43,795 bases of DNA, from contig JAUVZA010000003.1 of the NCBI GenBank assembly GCA_030602805.1, forward strand, positions 1 to 43,795, read 5' to 3'. Of this stretch, positions 33,159 to 40,611 are shown one piece after another. Source of the stretch: Dehalococcoidia bacterium (GTDB taxonomy: Bacteria; Chloroflexota; Dehalococcoidia; Dehalococcoidales; JAUVZA01). The notes under the pieces were generated by a model. The model was not told the DNA's origin. It was given only the letters and a program-made list of their open reading frames with translations, and did not search any database. Position numbers and translations under genes: made by a program. Position 1 is the stretch's first letter. Each line of letters begins with the position of its first letter.

Positions 33159-34325
33159 TTGGAACAACTGAATATCGTGGGCAAGCGTTCAGGCGAGGGC
33201 TTTGTCGCCCATAAAGCTATGCTGGTTGTTGCTCTATTAAGGGCAATAGCCGATAGGGTGATTATAATGGACATCACTCTAGGGCGTAGTGAACTACTCG
33301 GATACCTACGGGCTTTAGGGGGTAGCAATATAGTCAAGGTTATCCCCGACGCTAGTGCTAGCGGGTCGCAGACTAACGGACATAAGAGGCTAAAGGTTAT
33401 CTGTGGTAGCAATACCAGTTATCTAGGCGACCTTGATTGGATTGGCGAAAAAACGCCTCTTACCCTTTGCGATGTTAGGGTAAGCCCTAATAACTCCGTC
33501 AAGCCCAATATCGGAGCTAGTGAGTTGGCTGACGCACTAAACAGAGTGTTACCCTTTACCGCTAAAGACGACGCAAGACCTATACTCCAATGCGTCAATT
33601 TTATAGCGAAAGAGGGGAAGCTCACTCTAGTTAGTGCTGATGGTTTTAGGCTAGCAACGATTAGCCTTGACTTTGACGACGGAGAGGGGCAAGCCCTGAT
33701 AAACGCAGGTGAGCTTCGGGGCGTAGCCAATGCCCTACGGAGAGCAAAGAGGGCTAGGGTTAGTTTTGAGCCTAGCGGAGAAAGCCTTGACGGGATGAAG
33801 CTGGTTATAGACACCGAGCTAATCCGCTATAAGTGGGTTAGCGTTCAGGGTGATTATCCCGACTATGGCAAGCTAATCCCTACCGAGTTTAATTGCCTTG
33901 CCTCTTTTGATACTGTAGAGGCAATCAAGGCGGTCAATTCACTCAAGGCTATAGCCGACGCAAAAGCCTATCCGATAGACTTGACCATAGGCGACGGTAA
34001 AATGGTGATGGCTAATCCCGACGATAAGGGGCAAGCCGAGCTAGTAGCCGATACCGATGGCGAGGGCAAGATAAGGCTGGAAGGTCAATACCTTGCTCAA
34101 GCTCTCAAGGCTTGCGGTGGTATGGTCGAGTTTAAGCTCGCCAATTCCTATAGCCCGACACTCTTTAGTGTCAATGGTTATCAACTGGTAGTAATGCCAA
34201 TGCTAATTGACTACTCTAAAGAGCAAGAAAGAGCCGATAGCGAGGCAAAGGCTAAAGCCGAGCCAGTAGCCGAGCCAGTAGCCGAGAAAACGACAAAGCG
34301 TAGCCGTAAAGCGGTTACTACCTAA
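33159..34325 (+). CDS. Sliding-clamp (DnaN)-like protein of the mobile element
   Basis: This protein has about 388 residues. From about residue 115 on it matches the second and third domains of the DNA polymerase III beta clamp: ELADALNRVLPFTAKDDARPIL, LTLVSADGFRLATISLD (compare ATDGHRLA), then AQALKACGGMVEFKL, and a C-terminal YQLVVMPM. The first 100 residues do not look like clamp domain I and may be a different or diverged domain. The TTG at 33159 has AAGGGGG 6 bases before it; the frame is open to a TTG at 33153, which is too close to that site. The clamp ring may be built to recruit the element's own polymerase, helicase or partners. Confidence 0.75.
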   Translation: MEQLNIVGKRSGEGFVAHKAMLVVALLRAIADRVIIMDITLGRSELLGYLRALGGSNIVKVIPDASASGSQTNGHKRLKVICGSNTSYLGDLDWIGEKTPLTLCDVRVSPNNSVKPNIGASELADALNRVLPFTAKDDARPILQCVNFIAKEGKLTLVSADGFRLATISLDFDDGEGQALINAGELRGVANALRRAKRARVSFEPSGESLDGMKLVIDTELIRYKWVSVQGDYPDYGKLIPTEFNCLASFDTVEAIKAVNSLKAIADAKAYPIDLTIGDGKMVMANPDDKGQAELVADTDGEGKIRLEGQYLAQALKACGGMVEFKLANSYSPTLFSVNGYQLVVMPMLIDYSKEQERADSEAKAKAEPVAEPVAEKTTKRSRKAVTT

Positions 34326-34367
34326 AAAGAACGCTTGACACACAAAAACAAACAGCCACGCAAGAGA

Positions 34368-34390
34368 GCGGGGGTCAGCCCCGCTTTTTT
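34368..34390 (+). terminator. Terminator after the clamp-like gene
   Basis: GCGGGG (34368-34373) and CCCCGC (34379-34384) form a perfect stem followed by TTTTTT. It is a clear intrinsic terminator 43 bases after the stop. Confidence 0.85.
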
Positions 34391-34398
34391 GCTTTTTT

Positions 34399-34443
34399 GA
34401 GGGGTATTCTCCCCAGTAGCGTGGGAAGGATACCCCTCTTTTT
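34399..34443 (+). terminator. Second terminator after the clamp-like gene
   Basis: GAGGGGTAT (34399-34407) pairs with ATACCCCTC (34430-34438), followed by TTTTT. It forms a tandem terminator with the one before it. Confidence 0.75.
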
Positions 34444-34464
34444 GTGGCTGGAAAGGGGGGTAGT

Positions 34465-34653
34465 ATGTCCGATAAAGTGCTAGACGAGCTAGCCGAGTGG
34501 ATAGACCCTAGAGCGATAGCGGAAGCTATACTTAGAGAGCTAGAGAGCCAAGAGGTAGAGCAGACCGTCCCCAATGGGATGAAGGTATGGCTTGACTTTC
34601 TGGGGACGGAGCTTCCCGAAGGACTTCGCTCTAGCATAAAGGCTATCTTCTAA
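34465..34653 (+). CDS. Small acidic helical protein
   Basis: This protein has 62 residues from ATG 34465, with GGAAAGGGGGG 4-5 bases upstream. An earlier GTG at 34444 is in frame but lies within the preceding terminator region. The sequence (MSDKVLDELAEWIDPRAIAE, then AILRELESQ) is amphipathic and acidic. No family is recognised. A strong terminator follows. Confidence 0.6.
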   Translation: MSDKVLDELAEWIDPRAIAEAILRELESQEVEQTVPNGMKVWLDFLGTELPEGLRSSIKAIF

Positions 34654-34689
34654 CAGCAAAAAACGAATAGCCTACTAGGCCAAGTGGGA

Positions 34690-34729
34690 AGGGGGTCGGG
34701 AAAACCTAGATTACCGACCCCCTCTTTTT
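34690..34729 (+). terminator. Terminator after the small acidic gene
   Basis: AGGGGGTCGG (34690-34699) pairs perfectly with CCGACCCCCT (34714-34723), followed by CTTTTTG. It is a strong intrinsic terminator. Confidence 0.85.
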
Positions 34730-34754
34730 GTCAAAATCAGCTAGGAAGGGAGAA

Positions 34755-34895
34755 ATGGAAATAGTCTATAAGGGTAAAAACACCAGAAAGTGCCACTGGC
34801 TCTGTATGGATTGTCTGAAAGGACACAACCACCGGTGCTCTCCGAAGTGTCCTGATTACCTCTCCATAGCCAAAGTTAAAAGACAGAGCAAATAG
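34755..34895 (+). CDS. 46-residue Cys/His-rich protein
   Basis: GGAAGGG lies 4-6 bases before an ATG that opens 46 codons. The protein is rich in possible zinc ligands: KCHWLCMDCLKGHNHRCSP, then KCPDYLS. It could be a small zinc finger. It was too short for a length-filtered gene search, but the ribosome site and composition support it. Confidence 0.55.
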   Translation: MEIVYKGKNTRKCHWLCMDCLKGHNHRCSPKCPDYLSIAKVKRQSK

Positions 34896-34912
34896 CCAGC
34901 TTGGGGAAAATT

Positions 34913-34947
34913 GAAAGGGCTAACTATGCCCAGAAAGGAGGTGAAAC
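34913..34947 (+). promoter_or_regulatory. Shared leader 1 with an overlapping mini-ORF
   Basis: GAAAGGG, CTAACT, ATGCCCAGAAAGGAGGT form a leader repeated at 35266 and 35811. The first AAAGGG can serve the mini-ORF at 34926-34979 (MPRKEVKLCLSSGARSR). AGGAGG inside that ORF is the ribosome site of the main gene at 34949. Translation of the mini-ORF therefore runs through the main start region. Confidence 0.65.
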
Positions 34948-34948
34948 T

Positions 34949-35242
34949 ATGCCTATCAAGTGGAGCGCGGTCAAGGTGAGTGAGGCTATGGATGAAGTGG
35001 AGAACCAGGTTATCTTGGCAGACCAGTTTATCGCCGAAGCCAAAGTTAAAGCAGAGGCGGCCAAGAAGATACCAAACCTCCCGCAGTACATAGAGCAACG
35101 CTTCAACCGTCTCATTGACCAGCTCAACCGTATGGACTACATCAAGGGAGCTATCGAGTCGGTCCACAAGGATATTCCTGATGGGGCAATAGAGGACGAG
35201 CGCGAGAGCACCAAGCACGGTAGCACACAGTCGCTAATGTAA
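34949..35242 (+). CDS. Small helical island protein
   Basis: This protein has 97 residues from ATG 34949, with AGGAGG 8 bases upstream; the frame is open to a TTG at 34901, which lacks such a site. The protein is largely helical and charged (SEAMDEVENQVILADQFIAE, AKVKAEAAKKIPNLPQYIEQ), perhaps a coiled coil. No family is recognised. It is the first of three genes that share the same leader. Confidence 0.6.
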   Translation: MPIKWSAVKVSEAMDEVENQVILADQFIAEAKVKAEAAKKIPNLPQYIEQRFNRLIDQLNRMDYIKGAIESVHKDIPDGAIEDERESTKHGSTQSLM

Positions 35243-35265
35243 AGTGTCGCAAAGTGGCTCACTTT

Positions 35266-35303
35266 GAAAGGGTAGCTATGCCCAAAAATCAGGAGAAAGG
35301 AGG
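35266..35303 (+). promoter_or_regulatory. Shared leader 2 with an overlapping mini-ORF
   Basis: GAAAGGGTAGCTATGCCC, then AAAAATCAGG, AGAAAGGAGGT. Compared with leaders 1 and 3 it has an insertion of about 9 bases before AAAGGAGGT. The mini-ORF at 35278-35334 reads MPKNQEKGGDRDENNELI and overlaps the start of the next gene. Confidence 0.6.
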
Positions 35304-35311
35304 TGATAGAG

Positions 35312-35791
35312 ATGAAAACAATGAGCTTATTTGAAGAGGCAGACATTGAGGTGCGAGAGCCAGACCCGATGACCACCGTCCAGGTAGGTAGCAGGGTAGC
35401 CCAAATCCCGCTCCGCAAGAGACGGCGGGAGGCCTGTAACAAGCTAATGGAGATACTCCAAGAGCTTGAGGGAAAGGATATCCACATCGGCTCGTATAAC
35501 GCTGGCGGCCGCCACTACTGGGTTGGTAACCTGAAACTCCCTAGGCTCAAGCTAGACTGGTATCCCCCGGCTAAATACAGCAAGGCCTATATCCCCTCTG
35601 CTATTGTCCTCTGGGGGAGCAGGTCAGCTCAGGTCAGGATATTCACAAACTACCTGGTAGCTGTCCGAGAGCAAGAGTATATGGGCTACACCCACTGGCT
35701 TCTGGACTTCCGTAACGGCTTCTGGGAGCACCCGATAGATAGCTACTACTCCCATTATGCCTGTCTAACGATAACCAAGTTTAAGGACTAA
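35312..35791 (+). CDS. Island protein with an N-terminal MSLF peptide
   Basis: This protein has 159 residues from ATG 35312; GGAGG lies 7-8 bases upstream and a GTG at 35303 is in frame. It starts MKTMSLFEEADIEVREPD. MSLF resembles the clamp-binding consensus QL(S/D)LF without the glutamine. The rest is beta-rich with aromatics (GRHYWVGNLKLPRLKLDWYP, then GYTHWLLDFRNGFWEHPIDS). No family is recognised. The DnaN-like gene nearby makes a clamp link worth testing. Confidence 0.6.
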   Translation: MKTMSLFEEADIEVREPDPMTTVQVGSRVAQIPLRKRRREACNKLMEILQELEGKDIHIGSYNAGGRHYWVGNLKLPRLKLDWYPPAKYSKAYIPSAIVLWGSRSAQVRIFTNYLVAVREQEYMGYTHWLLDFRNGFWEHPIDSYYSHYACLTITKFKD

Positions 35792-35810
35792 GCAAAATAA
35801 TGCCCGGTCC

Positions 35811-35840
35811 GAAAGGGGTAACTATGCCCAGAAAGGAGGT
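35811..35840 (+). promoter_or_regulatory. Shared leader 3 with an overlapping mini-ORF
   Basis: GAAAGGGGTAACTATGCCCA followed by GAAAGGAGGT. It is nearly identical to leader 1. The mini-ORF at 35824-35868 reads MPRKEVIIEYAKDS and overlaps the TTG start of the next gene. Confidence 0.65.
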
Positions 35841-35845
35841 AATAA

Positions 35846-36289
35846 TTGAATACGCCAAAGACAGTTGAGAAAGGCATCTCCGAGATAGTAGGTGCCCTTA
35901 CGGATCCTATCCTTGTCTTTCCTGGGGGCTGGGGAGACACCCTCCCCGAGTGGCTAAAGTCTGTTATTACTCTGGAGAGGCTTGTGATGAATATGAGGAC
36001 ACTCAAAGGAGAATTGCCTACAGGAACGGATGCCGAGGCCTGTGCTTATCTCAACACAGCCTCATTTACTCAGCCGATGGGCCATGACTGGACTCAAATC
36101 TACCTCTATATCGCCACCAAGGTTTATGAGAAGTGGCGCACCAAGGAGTCAGGGGTCACAATGCCAGGGGATATCCGGGTGGAATCGCTTAATGATGAGC
36201 AGATGAGAGACCTCAATAGGCTCAAGGCATGGCTCTACAAAAAGCGAACTACAGTGAGGTTAGAGAGAGAGCAAACTGAGAGGCGGTAG
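35846..36289 (+). CDS. Island protein followed by an in-frame amber and a conserved-looking tail
   Basis: This protein has 147 residues from a TTG with AGGAGG 6-7 bases upstream. It includes LVFPGGWGDTLPEWLKSVI, ITLERLVMNMRTLK, DAEACAYLNTASF and GHDWTQIYLYIATKVYEKW. No family is recognised. After the TAG at 36287-36289 the same frame stays open for 19 codons (KKEEEATRRKEEQPVLFDF) to a TAG at 36347-36349. EEQPVLFDF looks like a natural C-terminus and resembles a clamp-binding peptide. The gene may be broken by a recent nonsense change, or read through. Confidence 0.65.
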   Translation: MNTPKTVEKGISEIVGALTDPILVFPGGWGDTLPEWLKSVITLERLVMNMRTLKGELPTGTDAEACAYLNTASFTQPMGHDWTQIYLYIATKVYEKWRTKESGVTMPGDIRVESLNDEQMRDLNRLKAWLYKKRTTVRLEREQTERR

Positions 36290-36372
36290 AAAAAGGAAGA
36301 GGAGGCAACCAGGAGAAAAGAGGAGCAGCCAGTACTATTTGACTTCTAGTATATTACTAGGAGTATATGACT

Positions 36373-36409
36373 AAGGGGTCGGGGGTTCGAATCCTCCGAC
36401 CCCTTTTTT
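36373..36409 (+). terminator. tRNA T-arm-like hairpin with T-run at the right end of the island
   Basis: GGGGTC + GGGGG + TTCGAAT + CCTCC + GACCCC form one 11-bp stem with a 7-base loop, followed by TTTTTT. The 5-bp stem with loop TTCGAAT is a textbook tRNA T-arm, and GACCCC would be the 3' acceptor strand. No anticodon or D arm is present, so this is not a full tRNA gene. It can act as a terminator and is a plausible attachment-site relic, since many integrases use tRNA 3' ends. Confidence 0.6.
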
Positions 36410-36499
36410 GTCTCCAGCTTCAGCTCCTAAGACTACCCTTCTGGAGTACTGGGCTCACTTTTTGCGGTGGTTTCTTCGTTGAATACTTCTATTCAGCAG

Positions 36500-37552
36500 T
36501 TATATCGGTATTTCCGCCATCACTGTAGTGCCTTTGCCTGGCTTAGATTCAATTCTAACACTGCCGTCTAATAGCCGCATACGCTCCTGCATCCCAATAA
36601 GTCCCAGTTTGCCGGCACGAGACAGGTCTTCTAAATTTCCTGGTAGGCGAAATCCCACGCCATTATCCGTAATGCTCACTCTAGTTCTACCATCACCAAA
36701 TTCTATGGTGGCCTCAGCCTTTGTGGCTCTGGAATGTCTCCCGATGTTTCTCATCGCCTCCTGAACGATGCGGAAAAGTATTAGCTCTGTCTCAGGAGTA
36801 AAGCGTCGCTCGGTGCCGAGCACTTCCAAATCTGCCTTTATTCCATGTTGTTCCTTTAGCTCGCTGACCAGCCAGCGCAGTGCTGCCAACAATCCCAAAT
36901 CATCCAACATAGGTGGCCTTAGGTCTTGACCGAAGCGCTGCACGTCCTGCAAAACCTCTTTAATCTGTTTGCCCAAGTCTTCTAAGAAGGCAGCATTGGC
37001 TGTCGGCAGGTTCGTATTACTTCGAACAAAATTGTCCACTTGGCGGTTAAGGGCATAAAGAGTCTGAGCAGTAACATCATGAAGCTCTCGGGCAATACGC
37101 TTGCGTTCTTCTTCCTGAGCCCTAGTAATCTCCTGGAGATAATAGCGCAGGTTGTCCTGTGCTGAATTCAGTTGTGCTAATGCTGCTTCGGTCCTCCCCT
37201 TTTCCTTCACCAGTGTCCAACTCCACAATGAGACTAGCACGCCTACCAGGACGACCCCCACCGTTTCCAGAATGGCATCTGCAGGAGCAGGTGAGATTAA
37301 GGTAGCCCGGGGAAGCATAACAAGCAGTGCAGCAAAGGAGGTGGCTAGGCCCCCAGTTAGCTTGAAGATATAGGCAGAATAGATTATGGGTACTAGAAAA
37401 AGAATGCGTTCCAAGGTATGTCGAGTTAGACCAAAGTGGAAACCAGGGTCGACTGTGCCTGCGTTACCTATCAAACAGGCATAGTGAAGCACGCTACAGA
37501 ATGTGAACAAGGCTAGGATCAGCCAGAAATGACGGTTGCGTATAATTCTCAT
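36500..37552 (-). CDS. NarL-type sensor histidine kinase
   Basis: This 350-residue membrane kinase has about four N-terminal membrane helices (HFWLILALFTFCSVLHYACL to GVVLVGVLVSLWSW), a coiled coil, a HisKA_3 dimerization domain with the phosphorylated His in RKRIARELHDVTAQTLYAL, and an HATPase domain (LFRIVQEAMRNIGRHSRATK, ITDNGVGFRL, GLIGMQERM). It has no large extracellular sensor, so it may sense within the membrane. It follows the response-regulator gene with 27 bases between them, and the two form one operon. Confidence 0.9.
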   Translation of the reverse strand: MRIIRNRHFWLILALFTFCSVLHYACLIGNAGTVDPGFHFGLTRHTLERILFLVPIIYSAYIFKLTGGLATSFAALLVMLPRATLISPAPADAILETVGVVLVGVLVSLWSWTLVKEKGRTEAALAQLNSAQDNLRYYLQEITRAQEEERKRIARELHDVTAQTLYALNRQVDNFVRSNTNLPTANAAFLEDLGKQIKEVLQDVQRFGQDLRPPMLDDLGLLAALRWLVSELKEQHGIKADLEVLGTERRFTPETELILFRIVQEAMRNIGRHSRATKAEATIEFGDGRTRVSITDNGVGFRLPGNLEDLSRAGKLGLIGMQERMRLLDGSVRIESKPGKGTTVMAEIPI

Positions 37553-37579
37553 AGGTGAAGCCTCAAAATGCTGAGTTTC

Positions 37580-38242
37580 TCAGAGGTCTTCCAGGGTAAA
37601 CCACCCCCTTTTCAGGCTATATACTACCGCCTCAGAGCGGGAGCCCACTCCCAGTTTGTTAAAGATGCTCCTCATATTGGCTTGAACAGTGCGCTCGCTG
37701 ATGAAGAGAGTCTTACCGACATTCTTATTGCTCATGCCTTTGGCTGCGCTCTTGAGCACTTCCATCTCACGTTCACTCAAGACTTCTACGGATGTGGCCG
37801 ATGCTGGCCCAGTAGCTGGAGAGCTAAAGTGGCTAATTAACTTGCGAAGGACTATAGGGTGAAGTATCTGCTCTCCGGCGTAGACCGCTCGGACAGCACT
37901 AATCAGCTCATCGCCGCTGACATCTTTCAATAGATAGCCAGCGGCGCCTGCTTCCAGCAGGCTGAAAATGTATTCGTCATAATCATAGCCAGTGAGGATG
38001 AGCACTATAGTTGAGGGCAATAGTTCCTTGATCTGCCTGGTAGCTTCGATGCCACTGAGTTTAGGCATAGCGACATCCATGATAATCACATCGGGTTTAA
38101 GTTGACTAGCCAATTGGACTGCTTCCTCGCCATCACCAGCCTCGCCGACAACCTCAAGGTCTTGTTCACGTTCTAGAAGCTGGCGGGTGCCTTGTCTTAC
38201 CACCACATGGTCTTCAGCGAGCAAAATCCTGATGGTATTCAT
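37580..38242 (-). CDS. NarL/LuxR-type response regulator
   Basis: This protein has 220 residues from ATG 38242 (MNTIRILLAEDHVVVRQ). The frame is open to 38290, but the added part is not receiver-like. The receiver has Asp11, phospho-acceptor Asp56 in DVIIMDVAMPKLSG, and the lysine in GYLLKDVSGDEL. The LuxR-type DNA-binding domain is LSEREMEVLKSAAKGMSNKN, VGKTLFISERTVQANMRSIF. It is phosphorylated by the kinase encoded next and controls transcription. Targets are unknown; the divergent Cys-rich/metF operon is a candidate. Confidence 0.9.
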   Translation of the reverse strand: MNTIRILLAEDHVVVRQGTRQLLEREQDLEVVGEAGDGEEAVQLASQLKPDVIIMDVAMPKLSGIEATRQIKELLPSTIVLILTGYDYDEYIFSLLEAGAAGYLLKDVSGDELISAVRAVYAGEQILHPIVLRKLISHFSSPATGPASATSVEVLSEREMEVLKSAAKGMSNKNVGKTLFISERTVQANMRSIFNKLGVGSRSEAVVYSLKRGWFTLEDL

Positions 38243-38473
38243 AGCATACCTACTCCCTATCATTATAATCCGTCTTATCGATACCTTCAACTACAGTGAT
38301 TGCCCCATACTAGGAAAGCAAACATATAGGCGGAAATGCCTAGTTATAAAGGCTTAGCCAATGCGGGACTACCTGCGTTTTGGCAAAGACAAAAATAGGT
38401 GCTAAGGCGGATGGCATCAGATTCCTAATATTGTTAAATAGAGGTGGAGAACCAAGGAAGGAGGGGGGAGAAA

Positions 38474-38902
38474 ATGAAAACCAAAGTAATTGAACAGGTA
38501 GAAGAGCTTGTCAAAGACGTTACCACTGTCGAGCAAATTGCTGAGATTGAGAGGGTCATCGCTGAAGCAAAAGGAAAGATTCTACCGGGGCGAACCTTGG
38601 GCTTCTGGGAGGAGAAGACACCCTGCTGGGAGATGTTCCGTTGTCCGGAGGAGTTGAAAACTGAGTGCCCTGCGTTTAAATACCGGTCTCTACCCTGCTG
38701 GGAGATAGAGGGGACATACAGCAAGCTTTACAATTACGGGGCAAAAGGCGACAGCATTGATATCTGCCGAGGGTGCCGAGTTTACAAGAGGTATGGCCAC
38801 GGCGAGTCGATACAGATAAAGCTTCTCGGCAAGGGATTCAATGCTACTCCAGTGTTGGAGAAGAAGGTGAGATTGAGATTGAGAGGGTCAGCGCTGACGT
38901 AA
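38474..38902 (+). CDS. Two-CW-type Cys-rich protein
   Basis: This protein has 142 residues from ATG 38474, with GGAGGGGGGAG upstream; a GTG at 38444 is in frame. A helical N-terminus (VEELVKDVTTVEQIAEIERV) is followed by two similar Cys-Trp blocks: PCWEMFRCPEELKTECPAF and PCWEIEGTYSKL, then DICRGCRVYKRYG. Proteins of this two-CW type occur in Chloroflexota and other anaerobes; the cysteines probably bind metal. It is the first gene of the metF operon and may act as a redox or metal partner. Confidence 0.7.
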   Translation: MKTKVIEQVEELVKDVTTVEQIAEIERVIAEAKGKILPGRTLGFWEEKTPCWEMFRCPEELKTECPAFKYRSLPCWEIEGTYSKLYNYGAKGDSIDICRGCRVYKRYGHGESIQIKLLGKGFNATPVLEKKVRLRLRGSALT

Positions 38903-38917
38903 AAGGTAATACTAGAA

Positions 38918-39127
38918 ATGAAATATCTAAGAGACGACGATTGTAAAGAGTATTGCGACTACTACCCTGTTTGTGTGAAGTTTGGCAAATTATATCGAGA
39001 GGGCTGTGTATTGGATGGCGAAGAGCTCCCAGAGAAGTATCCTGAGAATACCCAAGAAAGAGAACAAAGATTATCCCTACTTCAGGGGAAGCTTGCCAAG
39101 GAAAATGAAATTCTATCTTCTAAATAA
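38918..39127 (+). CDS. Small Cys-rich protein of the metF operon
   Basis: This 69-residue protein has four cysteines in its first 30 residues (DDDCKEYCDYYPVCVKF, REGCVLDG) and a helical, charged tail. The spacing suggests a metal or iron-sulfur site. It lies 15 bases after the two-CW gene and 17 before metF, so it is probably co-translated. No named family is recognised. Confidence 0.6.
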   Translation: MKYLRDDDCKEYCDYYPVCVKFGKLYREGCVLDGEELPEKYPENTQEREQRLSLLQGKLAKENEILSSK

Positions 39128-39144
39128 GGAGGAGAAGCACTGAG

Positions 39145-40083
39145 TTGAAAGTTTCTGAATTTTACAAGAAAAGTAAGGCGCCGGTTTTCTCGATCGAGGT
39201 ATCCCCACCACTAAATGGAGAGTCGCTTGACCCAATATTCAACACAATAAACTCCTTTAAGGAGTTTAACCCGGCTTGGTGTAGTGTGACCTGCGGTGCT
39301 CTTGGTAGGCCACGTGGCGGAACGATACCAATCAGTGGAAGGATAAAAAGGGAGTACGGAATAGAAAGCGTGGTTCATTTTATCTGTATGGGTAGATCAA
39401 GGCAAGACATAGAAAATCTATTAACAGATATGAAATATGAAGGAGTTGAAAACGTGCTTGCATTAAGGGGCGATTCACCTAAAGGCAAGACAAGCTTTCG
39501 CTCTCACCCAAAGGGACATCGGTTTGCCTATCAGCTTGTGAGGCAAATTAAGCTCTTGAACCAAGGTAGATACTTGGCAGAAAAAGAAGGTGAATACCGT
39601 GAAGGATTGCCTACAGACTTTTGCATAAGTGTAGCCGGTTATCCAGAGGGGCATCCGGAATGCTCGGATAAGAAAGAGGACTTACAGCACTTAAAAATGA
39701 AAGTGGATGAGGGCGCAGATTACATTACCACCCAGCTTTTCTTCAACGCAGACCACTACTTAAGATTTGTGGAGAATATCAGGAAAATGGGGATACAAAT
39801 TCCCATAATCCCCGGAATAATGCCAGTAGGGAGTTGGCCCCAAATTAGATTTATTTTAAACCAACAGTTAGGAATAAATATCCCCCAACCTTTTATAGAA
39901 AAGCTTGAGAAGTACCACAGCGTGAGAGATAAGACCTCTGCACAAAAGTTTGGAATAGAATACATAGCCTCAATGTGCAAAAGCTTGATAAGTGGCGGAG
40001 CTCCAGGAATACATCTCTATACTATGAACTCACCAACCCGTGGCAGAGGAGTTATCCAAGAAACATTTAACTTAAAGAGGTAA
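39145..40083 (+). CDS. metF: Methylenetetrahydrofolate reductase
   Basis: This TIM-barrel flavoprotein of 312 residues reduces 5,10-methylene- to 5-methyl-tetrahydrofolate. Marks are FSIEVSPPLNGESLDPIF, WCSVTCGALGRPRGGT, VENVLALRGDSPKG, VAGYPEGHPEC, ADYITTQLFFNADHYLRFV and IPIIPGIMPVGSWPQIRF. The start is TTG with AGGAGGAG upstream. The NuoE gene follows 3 bases after its stop. The context, with NADH-oxidizing iron-sulfur/flavin subunits and Cys-rich proteins, points to a multisubunit reductase of the methyl branch of the Wood-Ljungdahl pathway, not a simple methionine-synthesis enzyme. Confidence 0.9.
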   Translation: MKVSEFYKKSKAPVFSIEVSPPLNGESLDPIFNTINSFKEFNPAWCSVTCGALGRPRGGTIPISGRIKREYGIESVVHFICMGRSRQDIENLLTDMKYEGVENVLALRGDSPKGKTSFRSHPKGHRFAYQLVRQIKLLNQGRYLAEKEGEYREGLPTDFCISVAGYPEGHPECSDKKEDLQHLKMKVDEGADYITTQLFFNADHYLRFVENIRKMGIQIPIIPGIMPVGSWPQIRFILNQQLGINIPQPFIEKLEKYHSVRDKTSAQKFGIEYIASMCKSLISGGAPGIHLYTMNSPTRGRGVIQETFNLKR

Positions 40084-40086
40084 GGG

Positions 40087-40599
40087 ATGGAAGTAACGAA
40101 GAGTGAAGCACGCCCACGAGAAGAGGTTGGAGTCGGGTATGCCGAGAGGGTCTTCAGACGAATTCAGGAGATAATTGACGATACCGGTGGACAAGCTGGT
40201 GCTCTCATTCGGGTTTTGCAACAAGCACAGGGGCTAATTGGCTATCTCCCTGTGCCGGTGCTAAAGACTATCTCTAGGGACCTAAAGGTCCCCATTAGCG
40301 AAGTATACGGGATAGTCAGCTTCTATCACTTCTTTACTATGGTGCCCAAGGGTAAGCATGTTATCCAGGTCTGCATGGGCACCAGTTGCTATGTTAAGAG
40401 AGGGCAGAGGATTCTTGATGCCTTAAAGAAAGACTTGGGACTTGAGCCTGAGGAGATTACCCCTGATGGCAAATTCTCCCTGGAAACCGTTCGCTGCCTC
40501 GGTTGCTATGGGCTATCACCAGTAATGGCTATCGGGAGTGATGTCCATAGTAAGGTGAAGGCAAGTAAGCTAAAGGATATTCTGGATTCGTATCAGTAG
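40087..40599 (+). CDS. nuoE: NuoE-like [2Fe-2S] subunit
   Basis: This 170-residue thioredoxin-like ferredoxin matches the 24-kDa subunit of NADH dehydrogenases and of related hydrogenase and formate dehydrogenase complexes. The N-terminal helices include LIRVLQQAQGLIGYLPVPVL and SEVYGIVSFYHFF. The cluster ligands lie in CMGTSCYVKRG and VRCLGCYGLSPV. It starts 3 bases after metF and is followed 12 bases later by the NuoF-type gene. It should pass electrons between the flavin subunit and its partners. Confidence 0.9.
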   Translation: MEVTKSEARPREEVGVGYAERVFRRIQEIIDDTGGQAGALIRVLQQAQGLIGYLPVPVLKTISRDLKVPISEVYGIVSFYHFFTMVPKGKHVIQVCMGTSCYVKRGQRILDALKKDLGLEPEEITPDGKFSLETVRCLGCYGLSPVMAIGSDVHSKVKASKLKDILDSYQ

Positions 40600-40611
40600 A
40601 AGGCAATAGAA

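Noticed and set aside
31922-36349. General amber recoding in the island.
   Set aside because: Only two genes show in-frame TAG with coding-like continuation, and other island genes use TAG as a normal stop. No suppressor tRNA is in the window. Simple nonsense mutations explain the data as well.
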